Assembly: GCA_964370855.1 (NCBI GenBank)
Contig: CAYJMF010000072.1
Location: forward strand, 1 to 24,283
DNA: 24,283 nucleotides
Direction of reading: 5' to 3'
Source of the DNA: JAKLKS01 sp964370855
Lineage (GTDB): Bacteria > Planctomycetota > JAJSAM01 > JAKLKS01
Part shown: positions 8,018 to 13,376 of the stretch, one piece after another
Layout: each line of letters starts with the position of its first letter
Position numbering within the stretch: position 1 is the first letter of the stretch
The notes under the pieces: model-generated
The model's input: only the letters and a program-made list of their open reading frames with translations
What the model was told of the DNA's origin: nothing
The model's database searches: none
Position numbers and translations under genes: made by a program

Positions 8018-8038
8018 GGTCCCTTGAACGGGGGGACC
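8018..8038 (+). terminator. Weak hairpin after the PDZ lipoprotein gene
   Basis: GGTCCC (8018-8023) pairs with GGGACC (8033-8038) seven nt past the stop codon. The stem is only 6 bp with no T-run, so this is a tentative terminator for the plus-strand operon. Confidence 0.3.
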
Positions 8039-8090
8039 GGACGGAATCCCTCGCAGGCAGGAGCGGGCGCCGCCTTCATCTCCGGAACAG

Positions 8091-8114
8091 GGGAACCGTA
8101 CGGATCTCCTGGCC
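8091..8114 (+). repeat. 24-bp direct repeat, copy 1
   Basis: Identical over 24 bp to 8486-8509. It contains the palindromic core CCGTACGG and the string ATCTCCTGGCC. Weaker similarity extends about 18 bp upstream of both copies (TCC..GGAA..GGGGAACC). The two copies flank the assembly gap. Confidence 0.85.
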
Positions 8115-8226
8115 TTCCCCCCGTCGGTTCATCGCGGATGCGCAAGCACCGGGCATGGCCGGTTCGCCCGGGAGTCCACCATCGGGGGGGAGCGGGGAAG
8201 GTCCGCTTCGCTGTTCACCCTCCGCC

Positions 8227-8236
8227 NNNNNNNNNN
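8227..8236. other. Assembly gap (ten Ns)
   Basis: Ten consecutive undetermined bases between CTCCGCC and ACTCCCGG. A fixed ten-N run usually marks a scaffold join of unknown length. The neighbouring repeats and G-runs are a likely reason for the break. Confidence 0.98.
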
Positions 8237-8291
8237 ACTCCCGGGCGTGTTGGGGAGAGGAGGAGGCCCGCCGTTGGGGCCGTGGCTCGTC

Positions 8292-8342
8292 GGGAGGGGG
8301 GGGCGGGGTCGGAGCCCGGGGCAGGGGGGGAGGAGGCGGGGG
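8292..8342 (+). repeat. Cluster of G-runs (G-quadruplex-capable)
   Basis: Runs of 3, 8, 4, 4, 7 and 5 guanines (8292-8294, 8296-8303, 8305-8308, 8318-8321, 8324-8330, 8338-8342) are separated by short loops, which meets the usual four-run G-quadruplex pattern on the plus strand. It sits 55 bp from the assembly gap. Whether it folds in vivo is unknown. Confidence 0.55.
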
Positions 8343-8356
8343 ACGCTCGTGAACAT

Positions 8357-8412
8357 GGAAGAGGAGAAGAGAGGAGAAGAGAGGAGAAGAGAAGAGAGGA
8401 GAAGAGAAGAGG
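8357..8412 (+). repeat. 56-nt pure-purine tract with tandem decamer repeats
   Basis: Every base from 8357 to 8412 is A or G. Three perfect head-to-tail copies of GAGGAGAAGA occupy 8361-8390, followed by two degenerate units. This is a minisatellite-like homopurine tract that could expand or contract and could form a triplex. Confidence 0.9.
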
Positions 8413-8485
8413 CAATCCATCCGGTTGGAGTTCCGTGAGGGGGTGAGGAGCAAGGGCCCCTGCCCATCCCTCGTTCCTGGAAAAT

Positions 8486-8509
8486 GGGAACCGTACGGAT
8501 CTCCTGGCC
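8486..8509 (+). repeat. 24-bp direct repeat, copy 2
   Basis: Exact 24-bp match to 8091-8114. Its 3' half also starts the local tandem repeat (8499-8544), so the element seems to have been partly duplicated again here. Confidence 0.85.
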
Positions 8510-8544
8510 GTGCCTCCCCTGACATCTCCTGGCCGTGCCTCCCC
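8499..8544 (+). repeat. Tandem repeat, 21-bp identical units at 25-bp spacing
   Basis: ATCTCCTGGCCGTGCCTCCC begins at 8499 and again at 8524, with the identity continuing one more C. The second unit runs into a C-run (8539-8550). Confidence 0.85.
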
Positions 8545-8573
8545 CCCCCCTCCTCCCGCCGTTGACGTCCAAC

Positions 8574-8635
8574 GCGCCCGTTTCGCGAGGGTCCGGTCCG
8601 GGCCTCTCCGGACCGGACCCTCGCGAAACGGGCGC
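8574..8635 (-). terminator. Perfect 28-bp hairpin between smc and the repeat region
   Basis: Arms 8574-8601 and 8608-8635 are exact reverse complements over 28 bp with a 6-nt loop (GCCTCT); the arm begins GCGCCCGTTTCGCGAGGG. It lies about 80 nt past the smc stop on the minus strand and between convergent genes, so it could stop transcription from both sides. It is longer than normal intrinsic terminators and has no adjacent T-run. Confidence 0.6.
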
Positions 8636-8637
8636 AA

Positions 8638-8660
8638 CCGCGCCGCCGCAGGCGGCGCGG
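8638..8660 (-). terminator. 10-bp GC hairpin downstream of smc
   Basis: CCGCGCCGCC (8638-8647) pairs perfectly with GGCGGCGCGG (8651-8660) across a 3-nt loop. A smaller GGGGC/GCCCC hairpin lies at 8670-8682. Together with the flanking stems they form a stack of four hairpins within 134 bp. Confidence 0.45.
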
Positions 8661-8684
8661 AACGGTCCCGGGGCGGAGCCCCTT

Positions 8685-8707
8685 AGTGTATCACAAAGTG
8701 ATACACT
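8685..8707 (-). terminator. AT-rich 23-bp palindrome next to the smc stop
   Basis: AGTGTATCAC (8685-8694) and GTGATACACT (8698-8707) form a perfect inverted repeat with an AAA centre, six nt past the smc stop. Its composition is strikingly AT-rich for this genome. It may be the first hairpin of a terminator region, or a protein-binding operator; no repressor or toxin-antitoxin gene adjoins it. Confidence 0.4.
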
Positions 8708-8713
8708 GGGCGC

Positions 8714-11700
8714 TCAAGCCGCCTCCACCGCCTCCTCGGGCTCCGCGATCCTGTCCAGCTCGAGCCTCACCCGCGACGACACCCCCGGCTCGGCCATGGA
8801 GATCCCGTACAGGATGTCGCACATCGTCATCGTCCGCTTGTTGTGCGTGATGACGATGAACTGGCTGCCCTCGAGGAACTCACGCAGCATCCCCGTGAAC
8901 CGCCCCACGTTGGACTCGTCGAGGGCGGCGTCCACCTCGTCGAGCACGCAGAAGGGGCTCGGCTTCGCCTTGTAGACGGCGAAGAGCAGCGCCACGGCGG
9001 TCATGGTCCGCTCGCCGCCGGAGAGCAGCGAGATGGAGCGGAGCTCCTTGCCCGGCGGGCGGGCGACGATCTCGACGCCGGACTCGAGCACGTCCTCCCC
9101 CTCGGAGAGGTAGATGTCCGCCTTGCCCCCGCCGAAGAGCCGGCGGAAGGACTCGTGGAAGTGGCCGCGGATGACCTCGAACATCTCCCGGAACCGCTCC
9201 CGCGACTGCTTGTTGAGGAGGCGGAGCGCCTCGAGGAGCTCCTCCCGCGCCCGGGTGAGATCCTGCTCCTGGGCGCGGAGATCCGTGGCCTGCTTCTCGA
9301 CGTCCCCGATCTGGTCGAGGGCCTCGAGGTTCACGTTGCCCATGCGGTCCATCTTGAGGCGGAGTTCCCGGATCTCCTCCTCCACCGCGTCGGGGTCGAA
9401 GGGCGGGGGCTCCGTGGTCTCCGTCGCGGCCTCCGCCGGGGGCGCGGCCGCGGCCTCCGCCGCCAGCCCCGCGTCCTCGGCGGTCTCGAGCGCCGCCTCC
9501 GCGGGGGCCCCCGCCACGGAGCCGTCGTCCACCACCACGTCCTCCCCCGCCTCCGGGCCCGCGGCCGCCGTGCGCTCGGAGTGCAGGTCGGCGATCTCGA
9601 CGCGGACCTCGTCCCGCATCCGGCCGACGAGGTTCTCGATGCGCATCCGCGACTCGCTCTCCTTCAGGCGGAAGCCCTCGAGGGCGTCGCGGTAGGTCCG
9701 GAACTCCCCGTCCAGCGCGGCCACACCGCGGCGGGCCTCCTCGAGGGCGGTCCCCGCCTCCTCGGCCTGCTCCCGGGCCCGCGCGAGATCGCGGATCGCC
9801 TTCTCCCTGCGCTCCCGGGCGAGCTCCGCCTCGGAGCGGGCCGTCGAGGCGGTGCGCAGGGACTCCTCGCGGCGGCCGCGGCAGTTCTCCAGTTCCACGC
9901 GGGCGAGGCCGAGGTTGCGCTCCCCGTCCCGGCGGGTGCGCTCCGCGCCCTCGCGCCGCTCCGAGGCGGCTTCGCGGCGCTCCACGGCCCGCGCCAGGGC
10001 GACGCGGACCTCGGCCCGCAGCGCCTCGGCGGCCCGGCGGGCGTCGTCGGCGGCGGCCTCCGCCGCCTGGGCGGCGGCGAGGAGGGCGCGGATCTCCTCC
10101 TCCTCGCGGGCGAGGGCCCCGGCCTCGGAGAGCACCGCGGCCAGCTCCTTCGCCGTGCGCTCGAGGCCCTCGGCGATCTCCGCCTCCTCGCCCCGGAGCA
10201 CGCGGATCTCCTCGGCGGCGCGGGAGGCGTCGGCGGAGGCGCGCTCCGCGGCGGAGCGGGCCAGCGTCGCCGACTCCTCGCGGCCCCGCAGCGCGTCCCG
10301 GGCGGAGGCGGCGCGGGCCCGGGCCTCGGCTGCCCCGGCCTGGAGGTCGCGGAGCTCGTCGCGGAGGAGGCCGAGGCGGCGCTCCTCGTTGGTGAGGCGG
10401 GAGCGCAGCGACTTGATCTCGGCGTTGCGGGCGACCATCCCGTGGCCGGCCCCGTCGCCGCGGCCCCCGGAGATGCCGCCCTCGGGGACGAGGATCTCGC
10501 CCCCCCCGGTGACGACCCGGAGGTCCGCCCCCGCGGGGTCGGCGGCGGCGGTGCGGGCGGCGGCGAGGTCCTCCACGAGGACGGTGCCGCGGAGGACCGC
10601 CTCCACGAGGGGGCGGTACTCCTCGGGGCAGCGGGCGGCGGCGGCGGCGGCGCGCAGGGGGACCGCGGCTGGCAGCGGCGGCGTCTCGAAGACCCGGACC
10701 CCGTCGAGGGGGAGGAAGAGGGCCCGGCCGATCCCCTCCTCCTTGAGGAGGGTGATGGCGGCCCGCGCGTCCTCGAAGGTCTCCACGACGATGGCCTCGG
10801 CGAAGGGGCCGAGGGCGAGTTCCACGGCCTCGGCGTCGGCGGGATCGGCGTCCACGAGCTCCGCCAGCACGCCGCGGATCCCGCGGAGCCCGCCGCCGGG
10901 GGCGGCGGCCCTGGCCGCCTCCTCGAGGATGCGCTTCGGGCCGCGGCCCACGCCCTCGTGGCGGTCGCGGAGCGCCGTCAGCACGTCGAGGCGGGAGCGG
11001 GCGGCGTGGACCGCCCGATCGAGGGCGCCGAGCCGCTCGCGGACGTCGGCCATGCGGGTCTCGAGGGTGGCGGCGCGCCCCTCCTCCTCGCGGAGGTGGT
11101 CCCTCGCGGCGGCGGCGGTCTCCAGGGCGCCGGCGGCGGCGGCGGCGGCCTCCGCGGCGGCGGCGAGCAGGCGCTCCCCGTCGGCGGACACCGTCCCCAC
11201 GCGGGAGGCGAGGCGGGAGCCGCGGGCCTTGAGCCCCTCCTCCTCGGCGGCGAGGCGGGCGCAGGCGTTGGCGGCGCGGCCGCGGCGCTCGAGGACGTCG
11301 AGGGAGCGGGCGCGGAGCTGGCGGACCTCCTCGGAGCGGCGGCCGGATTCGGCGGCGGCCCCGGCGATGCCGATCTCCGCCTCGCCGAGGTCGGCCTCGC
11401 GGGCGGCGACGGCGCCCTCGGCCTCGGCCTCGGCGGCCATGGCGGCGCGGGCCTGCTCCGAGGCCTCCTCGAGGCGGCGGAGGGTGACCTGGATCTCCCC
11501 CTCGTACCAGGAGATGCGGCCCTCCAGCTCGCCGGCCATCTTCTCCGCGGAGGAGGCCCGCTCGACGGCCGCCTCGGCGGCCCCCTCGGCCTTGCCGGCC
11601 TCGGCCTCGAGGCCCGCGGCCCGGTCCCGGAGGCCGGCCACCCGGCCCTCGTGCGCGGAGAGGTCCCCGGAGAGGGCGGCGAGGCGGGAGTTCACCTCGG

Positions 11701-12466
11701 CCTCGCGGGCGGCCAGCTCCCCGACCCGGGCCGCGGCCGCCTCGCGCTCCTCGAGGAGGCGGGCGTAGCGCCACAGCCCCACCTCGATGCGCCGCGAGCG
11801 GATCTCGAGCTCCAGGGCGCGGTACCGCTCGGCGCGGCCGGCCTGGGCCCGCATGGAGCGGAGCTGCTTCTCGCTCACGGAGAGGATGTCGCGCAGGCGG
11901 ACGAGGTTCTCGTCGAGGTGCTCGATGCGCCGCTGGGTCTCCTTCTGGCGGAGGCGGTAGCGGGCGATGCCGGCGGCCTCCTCGAAGACGAGGCGGCGCT
12001 CGACGGCGTTCTCCTGGAGGACGGCGTCGATCTTGCCCTGCTCGAGGATGGCCAGCGCGCCGCGGCCGCCGCCGGTGTCCATGAACAGCTCGCGGATGTC
12101 CTTCAGGCGGGCCTGGTCCCGGTTGAGCAGGTACTCGCTGGTCCCGTCCCGGAAGAGGCGCCGGGTGAGGACGACCTCGTCGAGGTCCACGGGGAGGAAC
12201 CGGTCCTGGTTGTCGAAGGTGAGGGAGACCTCGGCGAGGCCGAGCGGCTTGCGCCCCCCGGAGCCGGCGAAGAGCACGTCCGCCATCTCGGTGCCCCGCA
12301 CGGAGGTGGGCCGCTGCTCGCCGAGGGCCCACTTGAGGGCGTCCACGACGTTGGACTTCCCGCAGCCGTTGGGGCCCACGATTCCCGTCACCCCCCGGCC
12401 GAAGTCGAACTCCATCCGGTCGGCGAAGGACTTGAAACCGAAGGCTTCGAGGCGCTTGAGATGCAT
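8714..12466 (-). CDS. smc: Chromosome segregation ATPase SMC
   Basis: A 1250-residue SMC protein, the DNA-entrapping ATPase of condensin that compacts and segregates the chromosome, normally with ScpA and ScpB (not in this window). It has Walker A GPNGCGKS at residues 31-38, an ABC signature LLSGGERT at 1147-1154, and Walker B FCVLDEVDAALDE around Asp1176. A hinge domain lies at roughly 510-690 (RGIRGVLAELVDADPADAEA), and long Ala/Glu/Arg-rich coiled coils flank it. An extra acidic, Ala/Glu/Pro-rich segment of about 55 residues (about 965-1022) interrupts the C-terminal coiled coil just before EEEIRELRLKMDRMGNVN. The ATG has GGAG five nt upstream. It is 118 nt downstream of nrdG on the same strand and ends in a series of hairpins. 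Confidence 0.97.
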   Translation of the reverse strand: MHLKRLEAFGFKSFADRMEFDFGRGVTGIVGPNGCGKSNVVDALKWALGEQRPTSVRGTEMADVLFAGSGGRKPLGLAEVSLTFDNQDRFLPVDLDEVVLTRRLFRDGTSEYLLNRDQARLKDIRELFMDTGGGRGALAILEQGKIDAVLQENAVERRLVFEEAAGIARYRLRQKETQRRIEHLDENLVRLRDILSVSEKQLRSMRAQAGRAERYRALELEIRSRRIEVGLWRYARLLEEREAAAARVGELAAREAEVNSRLAALSGDLSAHEGRVAGLRDRAAGLEAEAGKAEGAAEAAVERASSAEKMAGELEGRISWYEGEIQVTLRRLEEASEQARAAMAAEAEAEGAVAAREADLGEAEIGIAGAAAESGRRSEEVRQLRARSLDVLERRGRAANACARLAAEEEGLKARGSRLASRVGTVSADGERLLAAAAEAAAAAAGALETAAAARDHLREEEGRAATLETRMADVRERLGALDRAVHAARSRLDVLTALRDRHEGVGRGPKRILEEAARAAAPGGGLRGIRGVLAELVDADPADAEAVELALGPFAEAIVVETFEDARAAITLLKEEGIGRALFLPLDGVRVFETPPLPAAVPLRAAAAAARCPEEYRPLVEAVLRGTVLVEDLAAARTAAADPAGADLRVVTGGGEILVPEGGISGGRGDGAGHGMVARNAEIKSLRSRLTNEERRLGLLRDELRDLQAGAAEARARAASARDALRGREESATLARSAAERASADASRAAEEIRVLRGEEAEIAEGLERTAKELAAVLSEAGALAREEEEIRALLAAAQAAEAAADDARRAAEALRAEVRVALARAVERREAASERREGAERTRRDGERNLGLARVELENCRGRREESLRTASTARSEAELARERREKAIRDLARAREQAEEAGTALEEARRGVAALDGEFRTYRDALEGFRLKESESRMRIENLVGRMRDEVRVEIADLHSERTAAAGPEAGEDVVVDDGSVAGAPAEAALETAEDAGLAAEAAAAPPAEAATETTEPPPFDPDAVEEEIRELRLKMDRMGNVNLEALDQIGDVEKQATDLRAQEQDLTRAREELLEALRLLNKQSRERFREMFEVIRGHFHESFRRLFGGGKADIYLSEGEDVLESGVEIVARPPGKELRSISLLSGGERTMTAVALLFAVYKAKPSPFCVLDEVDAALDESNVGRFTGMLREFLEGSQFIVITHNKRTMTMCDILYGISMAEPGVSSRVRLELDRIAEPEEAVEAA

Positions 12467-12584
12467 GAGTTCTCCGTATTCGGGATCTATCGGGTATCGC
12501 CGCCGCCGCCTGAACGCCCCTTCCGCGCCTCCGCCCCTTGCGCCCCCCGCCCCCCACCGGGGAAGGCGGAGTCCGAACCTTACC

Positions 12585-13376
12585 TCACGCCGCCCCCAGG
12601 CCGAGGCCGTCGACGGCCCCGGATCCCGGCTTCCACGAGCCGTAGTCCCTCCCCGGCCGCCCCGCCACGGTGACGGACCGGGCGCAGGGGCCGAGCATCC
12701 GCGCCAGCCCCCCGAGCACCCGCCCCCCGGGGACCCCCGGCGCCGCCGCCTCCAGCACCAGCTTCCGGGCCCCCGCCACGGTCCGCCCGAGGCGGAGGAG
12801 GTCGTCCCCCGTGACCAGGCGGGGGTCGACGCGGAGTCGGAACTCGTGGTCGCCCGGGTCCCCGAGGAGGAGCTCGGCGCTGCGCCAGATGCCGCCGAGG
12901 TCCACCTCCGCCCCCGCCGCCACGGAGTAGAGCGCGTTGAGGGGGGCCCGGAGCGTCAGGGCGACGGAATCCGCGAGGTCCGCCTCCAGCAGGCGCCGCA
13001 GCGCCCGGGGACGGGTCCCGTTGGTGTGGACGCGGGTCTCGAGGCCGAAGGAGCGGAGGATCTCGAGGAGGTCCGGCAGCGTGTCGTGGAGGAGCGGCTC
13101 GCCCCCGGCCACGACGACCCCGTCGAGCATCGCCCGCCGGGAGAAGACCGCGTCGAGGACCCCCTCGGCGGGGATGAGGCCCCCACGATGGAGTCCGCGG
13201 CCCCCGGCCCCGGCCTCGTCCTCCCGGTCGGCCCTCGGGACGAGATGGGGCACCGGGCAGGCGGGGCAGGCGAGGTTGCAACCCTGGAGGAAGACCACGG
13301 CGGCGACCCTCCCCTCCCAGTGGACGAGGGAGGATTCGAGGAGGCCGCCGACGGGCGGGAGGCCGGCGAGTTCCAT
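12585..13376 (-). CDS. nrdG: Radical SAM activating enzyme of anaerobic ribonucleotide reductase (NrdG type)
   Basis: A 263-residue radical SAM protein of the NrdG/pyruvate-formate-lyase-activase group. These enzymes use a 4Fe-4S cluster and S-adenosylmethionine to install a glycyl radical on NrdD. The cluster motif is intact as Cys33-x3-Cys37-x2-Cys40 in VVFLQGCNLACPAC, and GGEPLLH (SAM-binding GGEP type) follows. The N-terminal LVHWEGRVAAVVF matches the usual IDYPGKxAxVVF start, so the protein is complete at that end. Between the Cys motif and GGEP is a Gly/Arg/His-rich stretch longer than usual. The ATG overlaps the stop of the nrdD homologue (ATGA), so translation is probably coupled. Oddly, the adjacent NrdD lacks the glycyl-radical domain NrdG would modify, so the real target may lie elsewhere. 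Confidence 0.88.
   Translation of the reverse strand: MELAGLPPVGGLLESSLVHWEGRVAAVVFLQGCNLACPACPVPHLVPRADREDEAGAGGRGLHRGGLIPAEGVLDAVFSRRAMLDGVVVAGGEPLLHDTLPDLLEILRSFGLETRVHTNGTRPRALRRLLEADLADSVALTLRAPLNALYSVAAGAEVDLGGIWRSAELLLGDPGDHEFRLRVDPRLVTGDDLLRLGRTVAGARKLVLEAAAPGVPGGRVLGGLARMLGPCARSVTVAGRPGRDYGSWKPGSGAVDGLGLGAA

Larger units (their letters stand above)
8012..8713. other. Convergent intergenic region with repeats, hairpins and an assembly gap; no supported gene
   Basis: About 700 bp lie between the 3' ends of the PDZ lipoprotein gene (plus) and smc (minus). No open frame here has a recognisable protein, and those present cross the N run or are low complexity. In order it holds a weak hairpin, first copy of a 24-bp repeat, the N gap, a cluster of G-runs, a pure-purine repeat, second copy of the 24-bp repeat, a 25-bp-period tandem repeat, a C-run, and four hairpins leading into the smc stop. 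The true length is unknown because of the gap, so missing sequence could include a gene or mobile element. Confidence 0.7.

Noticed and set aside
8361..8410. Decamer repeats as a possible CRISPR array
   Set aside because: The units are head-to-tail without spacers, purely purine, and no cas gene is present.
8024..8446. Open frame across the intergenic region and N run
   Set aside because: It crosses undetermined bases and low-complexity repeats and shows no recognisable domain or ribosome binding site.
8685..8707. Palindrome as a toxin-antitoxin operator
   Set aside because: No toxin or antitoxin frame is visible beside it, so I keep it only as a terminator or possible operator.
8843..12673. 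A 1276-codon plus-strand frame opposite smc
   Set aside because: It is a shadow of smc with Gly/Ala/Glu low complexity; all SMC motifs read on the minus strand.
12585..13376. A frameshifted glycyl-radical domain hidden downstream of the NrdD homologue
   Set aside because: I looked for an RVxGY-like loop and paired CxxC motifs in the other frames after the stop and saw none; NrdG begins at once with its own conserved start.
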